Assembly: GCF_016623585.1 (NCBI RefSeq)
Contig: NZ_JAEHFY010000004.1
Span: 124,001-188,000, forward strand
Source: Pedobacter segetis
GTDB lineage: Bacteria; Bacteroidota; Bacteroidia; Sphingobacteriales; Sphingobacteriaceae
Direction of reading: 5' to 3'
DNA length: 64,000 bases
Numbering within the stretch: position 1 is the stretch's first letter; each line of letters starts with the position of its first letter. The notes beneath the pieces are model-generated. The model made no database searches. It was not told the origin of the DNA and was given only the letters and a program-made list of their open reading frames with translations. The position numbers were made by a program, and so were the translations under genes. Of this stretch, positions 50,921 to 60,476 are shown one piece after another.

Positions 50921-52350
50921 AAAATTTAAAAAATGCGCTCATCGCTTTCGCAGTTGTACTGATATCATGTAACAGCGCAAAAAAAGTTGTCAATACCAAT
51001 ACTTCAAATGAAAAACCGCTGAATATTGTATTGATAGTTGCAGATGATTTAGGCTGGGCCGATTTAGGTTGTTATGGCAATAAATTTATGGAAACCCCGA
51101 ATTTGGATGCGCTGGCTAAAAAAGGAATCAGATTTACCAATGGTTATGCCGCTGCCCCGCTTTGCAGCCCTACCCGGGCAAGTATTATTACCGGAAATAA
51201 CCCTGCCCGTATCAATTTTACCGAACATTTGCATGGGTATAGCAAACCAACGCCTCAGCAAAAATTAATACCGCCAACCATTGTGAAGGGTTTGCCTACA
51301 GATTTGCTGACTCTTCCGCAAGCTTTAAACAAAGCAGGATATTATACCGGGCATATCGGGAAATGGCATTTGGGTGAAGGCGAATCTTCGCCAGCCGCCC
51401 GGGGCTTTGATTTTGTATATGGTGGAGGCCCGCAGGGATTGGCAAAAACGCATTTCTATCCTTTCTTTTGGGGAAACCCCTATCCATCTTTGATAAATGA
51501 TACCAAACCCGGGGATTACCTTGCGGATGCCCTGACCAACAGAGCTTTAAAATTTTTGGATGAACATAAAGCGAATAAGTTTTTTGTGGAGCTAAACTTT
51601 TATTCCCCACATGTGCCTATAGAGGGCCCAAAAAACCTGGTTAAAAAATATGATGACAAGCGAGTGAAAACCAATCATCAGGGTTTACCCGAGGATGAAT
51701 ACGCCGCCATGGTAGATAATCTGGATTATAATGTTGGGCGGTTGCTTAGCTATTTAAAAGAAAATAATCTGGATAAAAATACCATCATTCTTTTTACCTC
51801 TGATAATGGAGGCTTAACGGTAGAAGAAGTTCCGGCGTTTGCCAAACATACACCACCTACTACAAACGCACCATTGAAAGGCGGTAAGGGTACTATTTAC
51901 GAAGGAGGAATCAGAGAACCTTACATTCTTTATCATCCTGAAATGAAAGTCGAAAATCATGTGGATAGTACCACCCTCATTACCTCGGATGATATTTTTG
52001 ATACGTTTATGGATATTGCCGGCGTGAAGACAAAAAGTCCTGATGGGATGAGTATTTTGAAAAATATGGCTCAGCATAATCCAAACCGGCCTTATTATTT
52101 ACATTTTCCGCATTACAGTCCACAACACGGTTGGCCGGGAGATGCCATCAGGGTTGGTGATTATAAGCTGATTGTTTGGTATGAGACCGGAAAATCAGAA
52201 TTGTTTAATTTAAGAACAGACATCGGCGAAAGCCATGATATTGCTGCAAAATACCCTGAAAAGGTAGCTGAACTTAAAAAGAAGTTAGATGCTTGGAAAA
52301 AGGATGTTGGTGCTAAAGAGCCTACGGCAAATCCTATCTATCAACCGTAA
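50917..52350 (+). CDS. Sulfatase lipoprotein (formylglycine type)
   Basis: 477 residues from the ATG at 50917; the ATG at 50896 is upstream in frame but leaves a weaker signal. 'LIAFAVVLISC' with Cys18 is a lipobox. The metal site 'VADDLGWADLGCYG' (Asp43, Asp44) and the sulfatase signature 'PLCSPTRASIITG' (Cys83 in C-x-P-x-R, modified to formylglycine by an anaerobic or FGE-type maturase) are intact. 'GHIGKWHLGEG' and 'LFTSDNGG' provide further ligands. It hydrolyses sulfate esters on the imported glycan. It is translationally coupled to the GH43-like gene and ends in a terminator. Confidence 0.92.
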   Translation: MKNLKNALIAFAVVLISCNSAKKVVNTNTSNEKPLNIVLIVADDLGWADLGCYGNKFMETPNLDALAKKGIRFTNGYAAAPLCSPTRASIITGNNPARINFTEHLHGYSKPTPQQKLIPPTIVKGLPTDLLTLPQALNKAGYYTGHIGKWHLGEGESSPAARGFDFVYGGGPQGLAKTHFYPFFWGNPYPSLINDTKPGDYLADALTNRALKFLDEHKANKFFVELNFYSPHVPIEGPKNLVKKYDDKRVKTNHQGLPEDEYAAMVDNLDYNVGRLLSYLKENNLDKNTIILFTSDNGGLTVEEVPAFAKHTPPTTNAPLKGGKGTIYEGGIREPYILYHPEMKVENHVDSTTLITSDDIFDTFMDIAGVKTKSPDGMSILKNMAQHNPNRPYYLHFPHYSPQHGWPGDAIRVGDYKLIVWYETGKSELFNLRTDIGESHDIAAKYPEKVAELKKKLDAWKKDVGAKEPTANPIYQP

Positions 52351-52362
52351 AAATTAGCTTTT

Positions 52363-52416
52363 AAACCGGGTAGAATTGAACCTTTGTAAATTTCAATTCT
52401 ACTCGGTTTAATTTTT
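52363..52416 (+). terminator. Rho-independent terminator after the sulfatase gene
   Basis: 'aaaccgggtagaattga' (52363-52379) pairs with 'tcaattctactcggttt' (52393-52409), with one mismatch-like wobble, followed by 'aattttt'. It closes the polysaccharide-utilisation locus. Confidence 0.85.
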
Positions 52417-52443
52417 CAAACTGTTTTCAAAATTCGAGACATC

Positions 52444-53178
52444 TTATCTAACCACAATATTTCTCAGATCAATTTCAGAGAGCTTAGAAAGTTTATCCTG
52501 CTCAAATAATACATAATAATCAGATAAAGGCAGTTTTTTGTTCCCTTTATATTCAAAATTCTGATAATCTTGGAAATAGTAGCCCTCTCCAGACTTGATC
52601 AAACCGTTTATTGCCCTAAAACGATTACCGCCTTTACTGTAAGCAAAATAATCCATGCTGTGATCTTCAGCATCAAACCAAAAATAAAAAACGTCATCAT
52701 GGTGCATACCGCCGTTTTCTTGTTTAAAACTAACCTCAATCTCATCATAAGGCATGCCCTTAATCATTACAGATTTTAAATATTTCTTTTGTACGGCATC
52801 ATCGTTTAATTTTAAAGGGAGCAGCGCAAAATAAACCACAGAGTTAACAGATTCGGCATATTTTACCGAATCTTTTGTAGAAAGCGGCGTAACCAAACCA
52901 TTGATCTCCCTTACCAAACCATGGCTAGAAAGCTGGTCTTTTACTTTCCCTAATGTGCTATCAACAAAAGAGCGTTCATAAAACCATTCGCTTTTATCGA
53001 GTTTTACCGAATAATGGAAATTTCTAAAATCAAAGTCTATGGTTTTATTATCTAGGTTATCCATACCATAAAAATGGATAGAATGATCAATGATCTTTTG
53101 TGGGCTTGGCGATAAATTACAAGATGACAAGCCTAAGGAGATAACGATTAAGGTAAAGAAGAAGTAGTTCTTTTGCAT
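52444..53178 (-). CDS. DUF6503-like lipoprotein
   Basis: 244 residues. Signal 'FFTLIVISLGLSSC' with the lipobox Cys at about residue 20. The rest is a beta-rich protein with 'IIDHSIHFYGMDNLDNKTID' and 'FYFWFDAEDHSMDYFAYSKG', which resembles the DUF6503 type found only in Bacteroidota. The function is unknown; LolA/outer-membrane-lipid-binding-like folds are a possibility for such families. It is convergent with the sulfatase gene and divergent from the next gene, so it does not belong to the utilisation locus. Confidence 0.7.
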   Translation of the reverse strand: MQKNYFFFTLIVISLGLSSCNLSPSPQKIIDHSIHFYGMDNLDNKTIDFDFRNFHYSVKLDKSEWFYERSFVDSTLGKVKDQLSSHGLVREINGLVTPLSTKDSVKYAESVNSVVYFALLPLKLNDDAVQKKYLKSVMIKGMPYDEIEVSFKQENGGMHHDDVFYFWFDAEDHSMDYFAYSKGGNRFRAINGLIKSGEGYYFQDYQNFEYKGNKKLPLSDYYVLFEQDKLSKLSEIDLRNIVVR

Positions 53179-53309
53179 AAAGTAAATTTAGCCTTTTTAT
53201 TTTTTGATGAAGTTTAAAAAGGTTTAAAAACTGTTGTTTTTTGTGATTTCATTGTCAATCTCTGGGCAAAGGCTCGTATATCAAAAAACCAATCGTATTT
53301 TTACAGCTT

Positions 53310-54293
53310 ATGCAAGCAAAATTATATCATCCTTTTAATAAAATGCAATTTGATGATGTGCATTGTTTTTTAACGGGAGAAAATAATGTGATAGAGAATA
53401 AGCTCCCTGTTTTTGCAGATTGGCTTTCTGAAAAGTACCATTTAAAAGATATGCCTTTTAAAATGTTAGATGAAAGCATGAAAACCTATGCCGATATAAA
53501 AATCCCTTGTTCGCAAACATCAGCAGATCAAATCAATAATTTAGAGGAGAAAATAGAGCAAGCGTTTGAGAATGGTTATGAAGCGGTGGTTAAATTAGAT
53601 AAGGGCCTGATCTTTATTTGGGTTGCAAAAACGGTTTATGGCGTTATCTTTAATGAGATTCAGTCTGCTATTAAACAGCAAAATACCTTTGCAGAGGGTT
53701 TTAATATGTCGCAAGGTTTGATCCATAAATTTGGCATGTTGCATACTATGCTTCAGAAAGTAAACCTGCCAATTGTTTTTGATGGTTTTATGCCTTATTC
53801 TTTATTTATCGTTAAAGTAAATAATACAGAAAATGAATTTGCTTACCGCGATGAGATAAACACCCTAAGTTTTTCTTTGAGGATGAAAGATTTTGGCCTC
53901 TTGATCAACCTGCAAGATAATGGGGCAAATAAAGTTTATCATCAAGAAATTTGGGATAAGATCAAGGGTAAAACGTTGCATCCTATACAGTTTGAAGAGC
54001 TTTGCGCCAAGGTTTTTTATTCGGCTTATTTGTTTAACCGCTTGCCAGAATACCATATTATCCCCACAGAAAGTGAAATTTTTATAGAGGCGATGCCTTT
54101 AAGGGGCATGAGCAGTAAACCTATTTTTGATGATTGGCAGTTTAAAACTTACGGACAAGTAGTAGAAAATTTCTGGAAACGCTGGGGTTTTCTTTTGTTA
54201 GAAATCATCAAAAACCCCGAAAAACCAATGAGTTTCTTATTTGATGAAAACGATGGTTTTGTACCTGCTGATCAAATCGGGTTGCCTTTATGA
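53310..54293 (+). CDS. Unrecognised 327-residue protein
   Basis: I do not recognise a family. It has no signal peptide or membrane helix and is predicted to be soluble. It is rich in aromatic and acidic residues: 'KLDKGLIFIWVAKTVYGVIF', 'HKFGMLHTMLQKVNLPIVFD' and 'WQFKTYGQVVENFWKRWGFL'. There is no clear catalytic motif. It stands alone between a divergent lipoprotein gene and a direct repeat. The start at ATG 53310 gives a coherent N-terminus. Confidence 0.75.
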   Translation: MQAKLYHPFNKMQFDDVHCFLTGENNVIENKLPVFADWLSEKYHLKDMPFKMLDESMKTYADIKIPCSQTSADQINNLEEKIEQAFENGYEAVVKLDKGLIFIWVAKTVYGVIFNEIQSAIKQQNTFAEGFNMSQGLIHKFGMLHTMLQKVNLPIVFDGFMPYSLFIVKVNNTENEFAYRDEINTLSFSLRMKDFGLLINLQDNGANKVYHQEIWDKIKGKTLHPIQFEELCAKVFYSAYLFNRLPEYHIIPTESEIFIEAMPLRGMSSKPIFDDWQFKTYGQVVENFWKRWGFLLLEIIKNPEKPMSFLFDENDGFVPADQIGLPL

Positions 54294-54297
54294 TTAG

Positions 54298-54427
54298 AAA
54301 ATTGTTTGGATAAGGATTTATGGGATTATAAGTTTTGTAAGATTTAAAACCAAATTATATTGCAATCAGCTCTGTGAACTTTGTGTCATCTGTGTTTAAA
54401 AAATTGTTTGTATAAGGATTTGTGGGA
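54298..54427. repeat. Imperfect 28-base direct repeat in an intergenic region
   Basis: Positions 54298-54325 and 54400-54427 share the pattern 'aaaattgttt', 'ataaggattt', 'tggga', with only two base differences. Between them is 'gtgaactttgtgtcatctgt', a string that I recall from repeat clusters in other Bacteroidota genomes. The remainder of the 254-base gap to 54547 has no gene. Confidence 0.75.
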
Positions 54428-54547
54428 CAAGAGGATTTGCAGTATTAAATTCCATTAAACCTCGCGAATAAAAAGAAATCAAAACAAATACCTCAAAACC
54501 CAATTGCATTTATTAGCTTTAAATCAAACAATTTGTTTCATCTAATT

Positions 54548-56704
54548 ATGAAAAAATTATTCCTTTTAATCATTTTGGCCTTAATAATTACCAGCTGTAA
54601 CAATAATAAAACAGCCGTTTCAGAAGATATGATAGCACCAGTAGATAGCATCAAAAATTTACCTTATCCAAAAACCACCAAAGTAAACGTGATAGACGAT
54701 TATTTCGGGACAAAAGTAGCAGATCCTTACCGTTGGTTAGAAAACGATACCTCTGCAGAAACAAAAGCTTGGGTTGTTGCAGAGAATAAGGTAACCCAAG
54801 ATTACCTTTCCCAAATCCCTTATCGCGAAGAGATTAAAAAGAAATTAGAGGTTTTATGGAACTATGAAAAATACTCTGCCCCGTTTAAAGAAGGCAGATA
54901 TACTTATTTCTATAAAAACGATGGTTTGCAAAACCAGGCCGTTTTATACCGGCAGTTAGGAGACGCAGAACCAGAAATTTTTTTAAACCCAAATGAGTTT
55001 TCTAAAGATGGCACCACTTCACTAGCAGATATAGAGTTCTCTAAAAACGGCAGTTTGGCAGCTTACCAAATGTCTGAAGGGGGGTCTGATTGGCGTAAAG
55101 TTATCGTTATAAAAACCGAGGATAAAACTAGCGTTGGCGATACATTGACAGATGTTAAATTCTCTGGTTTGGCTTGGCGAGGAACAGAGGGTTTTTATTA
55201 TAGCAGCTACGATAAGCCCTCGGAAGGTTCGCAATTATCGGGTTTAACCCAATACCACAAATTATATTTTCATCAATTAGGCACTCCACAAACTGCCGAT
55301 AAACTGATTTTTGGCGGCAACCAAACCCAAAGAAGATATATTGGCGCTTACTTAACCGAAGACGAACGTTTTTTGGTAATTACCGCCGCAAATTCTACCA
55401 CGGGTAACGAGCTTTATTTTAAAGATTTAACCAAACCAAACAGTGAGATTATTAAAGTAGCGGGTGGTTTTGATACCGAGCAAAGCATCATTACCAATAA
55501 AGGGAGCTTGCTTTATATTTACACCAACTATAAAGCACCAAATTATCGATTAGTTACCGTTAATGCGTCTAATCCGGATAAAGCAAACTGGAAAGATCTG
55601 ATCCCAGAAACGGAAAACGTGATGACCGCAAGTACCGGTGGCGAAAAGATTTTTGCCAATTACCTTAAAGATGCCACCTCTTTGGTGATACAGTATGATA
55701 TGGATGGGAAAAAGGAAAGAGAAATTGCGCTCCCGGGCATTGGTACCGCATCTGGCTTTAGCGCCAAAAAAGGAGAGAAAGAATTGTATTTCAACTTTAC
55801 TTCTTACGTATATCCTTCTACAATTTTTAAGTACAATATACAAAGCGGGCAATCAGAAATATATAAAAAATCTGGGGTACTTTTTGATCCTAATAGGTAC
55901 CAATCAAAGCAGGTTTTCTATAAATCTAAAGATGGCACAAAAATCCCGATGATCATTACCTTTAAAAAAGGCATCGAATTAAATGGGAAAAACCCAACTT
56001 TATTATATGCCTACGGAGGTTTTAGCATCAGTTTAACGCCTGCTTTTAGTACCTCAAATATTATCTTATTAGAGCAAGGCGGTATTTATGCAGTCCCAAA
56101 TTTACGTGGTGGCGGAGAGTATGGCGAACAATGGCACAATGCAGGCACCAAAATGCAGAAGCAAAATGTGTTTGATGATTTTTTTGCCGCTGCCCAATAT
56201 CTAATTACCAATAAATACACTTCTACACCTTACTTGGCAATATCAGGCGGTTCTAACGGTGGTTTATTAATTGGGGCAAGCATTACACAGCATCCAGAAA
56301 TGTTTAAGGTTGCTTTCCCGGCAGTTGGCGTTTTAGATATGCTAAGGTATAATAAATTTACCGCTGGGGCGGGATGGGCTTATGATTATGGCACAGCCGA
56401 AGATTCTAAAGAAATGTTTGATTACCTGTATAAATATTCTCCTTATGCCGCACTAAAACCCGGCACAAATTATCCCGCTACATTAATTACCACTGCAGAT
56501 CATGATGATAGAGTGGTACCCGCACATTCTTTTAAGTTTGCCGCTCGTTTGCAGGAATATCACAAAGGTAACGCTCCTGTTTTAATCAGGATAGAAAGCA
56601 ATGCAGGGCATGGTGCAGGAAAACCAACCTCTAAAATTATAGAAGAACAGGCTGATAAATGGGCGTTCATGTTCCAAAATATGGGAATTACCTATCAGAA
56701 GTAG
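54548..56704 (+). CDS. Prolyl oligopeptidase-family serine peptidase
   Basis: 718 residues from the ATG at 54548; an ATG at 54533 is in frame but has a worse signal. 'LFLLIILALIITSC' with lipobox Cys17 makes it a lipoprotein. The seven-bladed propeller domain starts 'DDYFGTKVADPYRWLEND'. The C-terminal alpha/beta hydrolase has the nucleophile Ser in 'AISGGSNGGLLIGAS', the Asp in 'TADHDDRVVPAHSFKF' and the His in 'ESNAGHGAGKP'. It cleaves short peptides after proline, outside the cytosol. It appears to be monocistronic, with its own terminator. Confidence 0.93.
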   Translation: MKKLFLLIILALIITSCNNNKTAVSEDMIAPVDSIKNLPYPKTTKVNVIDDYFGTKVADPYRWLENDTSAETKAWVVAENKVTQDYLSQIPYREEIKKKLEVLWNYEKYSAPFKEGRYTYFYKNDGLQNQAVLYRQLGDAEPEIFLNPNEFSKDGTTSLADIEFSKNGSLAAYQMSEGGSDWRKVIVIKTEDKTSVGDTLTDVKFSGLAWRGTEGFYYSSYDKPSEGSQLSGLTQYHKLYFHQLGTPQTADKLIFGGNQTQRRYIGAYLTEDERFLVITAANSTTGNELYFKDLTKPNSEIIKVAGGFDTEQSIITNKGSLLYIYTNYKAPNYRLVTVNASNPDKANWKDLIPETENVMTASTGGEKIFANYLKDATSLVIQYDMDGKKEREIALPGIGTASGFSAKKGEKELYFNFTSYVYPSTIFKYNIQSGQSEIYKKSGVLFDPNRYQSKQVFYKSKDGTKIPMIITFKKGIELNGKNPTLLYAYGGFSISLTPAFSTSNIILLEQGGIYAVPNLRGGGEYGEQWHNAGTKMQKQNVFDDFFAAAQYLITNKYTSTPYLAISGGSNGGLLIGASITQHPEMFKVAFPAVGVLDMLRYNKFTAGAGWAYDYGTAEDSKEMFDYLYKYSPYAALKPGTNYPATLITTADHDDRVVPAHSFKFAARLQEYHKGNAPVLIRIESNAGHGAGKPTSKIIEEQADKWAFMFQNMGITYQK

Positions 56705-56739
56705 AATTAATAATTTTTGTTTTGAGTTGAATTAAATAT

Positions 56740-56772
56740 ATCCCTTTGCATTATTTGTGAAGGGATTTTTTT
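56740..56772 (+). terminator. Rho-independent terminator after the prolyl oligopeptidase gene
   Basis: 'atccctt' (56740-56746) pairs with 'aagggat' (56760-56766), and seven T residues follow from 56766. Confidence 0.75.
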
Positions 56773-56925
56773 ATATAAAAAAAATCAGTTCAATCACAGT
56801 TTCTAATTTTTAAAAGCTATTGTCAAGTATCATTCTATCAGATTTAACCGTAACTAATAAAAATATAAAAGTTTACAATTGATTAAATATTATTATCATT
56901 GAAGAAATAAACCTAAACTATAAAC

Positions 56926-57606
56926 ATGAAAAAATTATTTACAACTATTTTAATGACCCTAATTTTTGGAATCTTCTTAACATTTGCCCAAGATAAAATC
57001 TATAAAAAAGGAGGGGAGATACTTGAAACTAAAGTAACAGAAATTGGGAAAACGGAGATAAAATATAAAATATTTTCAAATTTGAACGGACCTATTTATA
57101 CTATTGAAAAAGAACAAGTTATAAAAATAGTTTATGAAAATGGGAATACAGAGATTTATGAAGGTTCAGGAAATATTTCAGCTGATGTTGATCAAAAAAG
57201 AGCCCAAAATGTTTATGTTGAGTTAGGAGCACAAGGATTACTATTTACTGCAAATTATGATACAAGGTTTAATAAAAAACGAAATGGAATTGGTGGTAGA
57301 GTTGGTCTTGGTGGATTTGGAGGAGGAGGAACAGGGCTGTTTACTGTTCCCGTTTCTTTAAATTATTTGTTGGGTAACGGCAAAAACTTTTTTGAAATTG
57401 GTTTAGGAGCAACTTATGCTAAACTTAGTGCAAATGATGATTTCCTGTTTGGAGATGGAGGAACTACCGTTTTTGGCACTATGGCTTTTATGTATCGTTT
57501 ACAACCAATAAAAAGTGGCTTTTCATTTAGAGGCGGTTTAACACCAATTTTTAATTCGAATGGATTTTTCCCTTATTATGGGCTAAGTTTAGGATATACT
57601 TTTTAA
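56926..57606 (+). CDS. Outer-membrane-beta-barrel-like protein
   Basis: 226 residues. Signal peptide 'LFTTILMTLIFGIFLTFAQ'. The N-terminal part 'YKKGGEILETKVTEIGKTEI' followed by 'YKIFSNLNGPIYTIEKEQV' is a domain that often precedes small beta-barrels in Bacteroidota. From about residue 95 alternating polar and hydrophobic strands end in 'FFPYYGLSLGYTF', with a C-terminal Phe as in outer-membrane proteins. The family is not further identified. It ends in a hairpin shared with the convergent ribF gene. Confidence 0.65.
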   Translation: MKKLFTTILMTLIFGIFLTFAQDKIYKKGGEILETKVTEIGKTEIKYKIFSNLNGPIYTIEKEQVIKIVYENGNTEIYEGSGNISADVDQKRAQNVYVELGAQGLLFTANYDTRFNKKRNGIGGRVGLGGFGGGGTGLFTVPVSLNYLLGNGKNFFEIGLGATYAKLSANDDFLFGDGGTTVFGTMAFMYRLQPIKSGFSFRGGLTPIFNSNGFFPYYGLSLGYTF

Positions 57607-57610
57607 ATTG

Positions 57611-57640
57611 AAGGGGCATCAAATGAATTTGTTGCCCCTT
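57611..57640. terminator. Bidirectional terminator between the barrel gene and ribF
   Basis: 'aaggggca' (57611-57618) pairs with 'tgcccctt' (57633-57640), and the inner 'caaat/atttg' extends the stem past one mismatch. 'ttttagataattttt' follows on the plus strand. It is a plausible terminator for the plus-strand gene and, less clearly, for ribF. Confidence 0.7.
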
Positions 57641-57658
57641 TTAGATAATTTTTAAAAT

Positions 57659-58666
57659 TCAGGTTTGCTCTTCAAAATAAGCTAAAGTAGCTTCTTTATC
57701 TTTTCCCAACTGTTCCGTTAGCTTTTCTAAACCTTCAAACTTCACATCATGACGGATAAAATGAAGAAATTCCATCCTTATATTTTGGTAATAGATATCT
57801 GCCGAAAAATCAAAAATATTTACCTCAATATTTTGGCTCAATCCATTAATGGTTGGTCTGTGACCTATATAAGCCATCCCTTTGTACTTTTGAGTTTCTA
57901 CTTTTAACTTTCGATCTTCTAAAGGATAATAAGGGTCTGATAGTTCTTGGTTCTTATTTCTATTCTCTAGAATCTCTAATTGTACGGCATAAATCCCATC
58001 AGACGGAATTAGTTTATAGTTTTCTTCTACAAAAAGATTAGCGGTTGGATAACCTAAGGTTCTACCAATCTGATCTCCTTTTATTACCTTTCCTGTTAAC
58101 ACAAAAGGATGCCCCATTAAAGCATTTGCAAGGTCAACATCGCCTTTGGCAATAGATTTTCTGATCCTGGTAGATGAAACCGCCAAATTTTGTATGTCTG
58201 CTTCGGGGATTTCATTGATCTGATAATTATAAACTTGGCTGTATTGTTGCAATTCTGCCAAACTGCCCTTTCTATCTTTTCCAAACCGATGATCATAACC
58301 GATCACGATGGATCTCATCCCTATATTTCCCATCAAAACATCTTTGATATAATCTTCTGCGGTTTGGTTAGAAAAATCGCGGGTAAAGGGTGTAATTATT
58401 AAGTGATCTACGCCTAGATCTTGCAATAACCTAGCCTTTTCTGGCATGGTATTGATCATCTTTATTTGATGATCTTCTGGGTTTAGGATCATCCTTGGAT
58501 GAGGAAAAAAAGTAAGGATTACAGATTCGCCACCTGTTTCTTTAGCTTCTTCTACCAATTTTTTGATGATTTTTTGATGCCCAAAATGTACGCCATCAAA
58601 AGTGCCGATGGTTACAACGGCATTTTTTAATCTTTTAAAATCATTGATATGGTGGTATATTTTCAT
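57659..58666 (-). CDS. ribF: Bifunctional riboflavin kinase/FMN adenylyltransferase
   Basis: 335 residues. The N-terminal adenylyltransferase has 'TIGTFDGVHFGHQKII', 'TFFPHPRMIL', 'IGYDHRFGKDRKG' and 'SSTRIRKSI'. The C-terminal flavokinase (about 185-335) has 'KVIKGDQIGRTLGYPTANLF' and 'MAYIGHRPTINGL' followed by 'VNIFDFSADIY'. It makes FMN and FAD from riboflavin. It is the last gene of a minus-strand run that starts with ftsX, the order commonly seen in Bacteroidota. A 52-base gap precedes it. Confidence 0.95.
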   Translation of the reverse strand: MKIYHHINDFKRLKNAVVTIGTFDGVHFGHQKIIKKLVEEAKETGGESVILTFFPHPRMILNPEDHQIKMINTMPEKARLLQDLGVDHLIITPFTRDFSNQTAEDYIKDVLMGNIGMRSIVIGYDHRFGKDRKGSLAELQQYSQVYNYQINEIPEADIQNLAVSSTRIRKSIAKGDVDLANALMGHPFVLTGKVIKGDQIGRTLGYPTANLFVEENYKLIPSDGIYAVQLEILENRNKNQELSDPYYPLEDRKLKVETQKYKGMAYIGHRPTINGLSQNIEVNIFDFSADIYYQNIRMEFLHFIRHDVKFEGLEKLTEQLGKDKEATLAYFEEQT

Positions 58667-58718
58667 TTATGATACAATGATCTTAACTTTATACTATCCA
58701 CTCTAAACTTACAACTTA

Positions 58719-59441
58719 TCACTTAAAATCTTCCTCACGCTTTATTTCTCTGATATGATTAACCAGTTCCATAATTTCAAACGCATCCTCGATCTTAAAG
58801 TTTCCGCTCCTTGTTCTTTTTAATCTAGAAAGATACGCTCCATTGTTTAGCTTTTCGCCAAAATCTTTAGCTAAAGAACGTATATATGTCCCTTTGCTAC
58901 AAACTACCCTAAAATCAACTTCGGGCAATTCTAATCTGGTAATCTCAAACTCTTTGATGGTTACTTTCCTGGTTTTTAACGCTACCTCTTCGCCTCTTCT
59001 TGCCTTTAAATACAAACGTTCGCCATCAACCTTTATGGCCGAATGTGCGGGTGGAAACTGGTCTAGATCACCAATAAAATGTTCACAGTTTTCTAGTATC
59101 TGTGCTTCGGTAAGGTTAGAAAGGTCAAAAGTTTGGTCTATCTCTGTTTCTAGATCGTAAGAAGGAGTGGTTGCGCCCAAGGTAAAAGTGCCGGTATATT
59201 CTTTTTCTTCAGCTTGGTAAATATCGATCTGCTTGGTAAGTTTACCCGTACAAATGATCAATAAACCCGTGGCAAGTGGATCTAATGTGCCGGCATGGCC
59301 AACTTTTAATTTTAAGGGCTTAAAAGAATTCCGTATTTTCCCAACAACATCAAAAGAAGTCCATTTATAGGGTTTGTTCAATAAAAGAACCTCGCCTTGG
59401 GTAAAATCAAATTTTGGGAAAGCTTTCTTAATCTCAGTCAT
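58719..59441 (-). CDS. truB: tRNA pseudouridine(55) synthase TruB
   Basis: 240 residues. 'LLLNKPYKWTSFDVVGKIR' opens the fold and 'VGHAGTLDPLATGLLIICTG' holds the catalytic Asp54. 'PPAHSAIKVDGERLYLKARRG' and 'CSKGTYIRSLAKDFG' complete the pattern. It converts U55 of tRNAs to pseudouridine. It starts at ATG 59441, five bases after the uppP stop, and lacks the C-terminal PUA domain of longer TruB proteins, which is normal in this phylum. Confidence 0.95.
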   Translation of the reverse strand: MTEIKKAFPKFDFTQGEVLLLNKPYKWTSFDVVGKIRNSFKPLKLKVGHAGTLDPLATGLLIICTGKLTKQIDIYQAEEKEYTGTFTLGATTPSYDLETEIDQTFDLSNLTEAQILENCEHFIGDLDQFPPAHSAIKVDGERLYLKARRGEEVALKTRKVTIKEFEITRLELPEVDFRVVCSKGTYIRSLAKDFGEKLNNGAYLSRLKRTRSGNFKIEDAFEIMELVNHIREIKREEDFK

Positions 59442-59446
59442 TCAGA

Positions 59447-60241
59447 TCAAATAACCTTTAAAGAATGTCCGCTTAAAAGCAAAACTATTATGATACCTCC
59501 CAAAATAATCCTATAGATACCAAAAACCCTAAAACCATGTTTGCTTAAATAATCTATAAAGCTTTTTATCGCAATTAAAGCCACCACAAAACCAATCACG
59601 TTCCCGATCAACAACAGATTGATTTCTTGTGGGGTAATGATGTTCCCATCTTTATAATAATCATATATCTGTTTTACGGTAGCACCAAACATGGTTGGTA
59701 CCGCTAAAAAGAAAGAAAACTCGGCAGCTGCTTTGCGGGTTAATTTTTGGGTCATGCCACCAATTATAGAAGCTGCGGACCTAGAAACACCGGGAACCAT
59801 TGCTAAACATTGGAAAAAACCTATTTTTATAGCCGTAGGATAATTGATCTGATCAGCATCATCAACGTTGGCGTTTTTAAACCATTTATCTACAAACAAT
59901 AAAACAATACCGCCCAGCAACAAAGAAACAGCAACCGTTAATGGGCTTTCTAACAATTTCTCTATTTGTTTTTTTAGCAATAACCCAAAAACAACGGCAG
60001 GGATAACGGCGGCAAAAAGCTTAAAGTAAAAATCAAAACTCCTAAAAAAACGTTTCCAATAAAGCACTACAACAGAAAGTATGGTGCCCAACTGAATGGC
60101 AACAGTAAACAATTTCACAAAATTATCTGTCTGTATGCCCATCAAAGAAGATGCGATGATCATGTGACCGGTAGAAGAAACGGGCAAAAATTCTGTAAGG
60201 CCCTCAATAATGGCCAATACAATTACTTCAAAAATATTCAT
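59447..60241 (-). CDS. uppP: Undecaprenyl-diphosphate phosphatase
   Basis: 264 residues and about eight membrane segments. '[20 protein letters not shown]' is the family signature, with the Glu and Ser residues of the active site, and '[19 protein letters not shown]' is the second, with the Arg. It recycles the lipid carrier used for peptidoglycan and the surface polysaccharides at the left of the window. It overlaps the DUF3098 gene by four bases (60238-60241). Confidence 0.95.
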   Translation of the reverse strand: MNIFEVIVLAIIEGLTEFLPVSSTGHMIIASSLMGIQTDNFVKLFTVAIQLGTILSVVVLYWKRFFRSFDFYFKLFAAVIPAVVFGLLLKKQIEKLLESPLTVAVSLLLGGIVLLFVDKWFKNANVDDADQINYPTAIKIGFFQCLAMVPGVSRSAASIIGGMTQKLTRKAAAEFSFFLAVPTMFGATVKQIYDYYKDGNIITPQEINLLLIGNVIGFVVALIAIKSFIDYLSKHGFRVFGIYRIILGGIIIVLLLSGHSLKVI

Positions 60242-60474
60242 GGTTTATCTGGCGATTTCTTAAAGATGGCAAAGAACCCTAAGATAAAGCCTCCAATTAC
60301 TACAATTGGTGCCAGTACAATTTTCCTAAAACTGTAGATATCTGTAGTGCCGCTCATCAAAACAAACCCTATGAACACTACAACAATGCTCAAAATTAGC
60401 AATTGGTAATTCTGTTTCCCAAAAACGAAGGTAACGCTTCCGTTTTCTGGGGTTTTAACTGGTTTTTGGGCCAT
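60238..60474 (-). CDS. DUF3098 small membrane protein
   Basis: 78 residues. Two hydrophobic segments ('[18 protein letters not shown]' and '[19 protein letters not shown]') follow a basic N-terminus, 'FVFGKQNYQ'. This matches the DUF3098 family, which is restricted to Bacteroidota and usually lies between ftsX and uppP as here. The function is unknown; the fixed position suggests a link to cell-envelope synthesis or division. Confidence 0.87.
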   Translation of the reverse strand: MAQKPVKTPENGSVTFVFGKQNYQLLILSIVVVFIGFVLMSGTTDIYSFRKIVLAPIVVIGGFILGFFAIFKKSPDKP

Positions 60475-60476
60475 AA

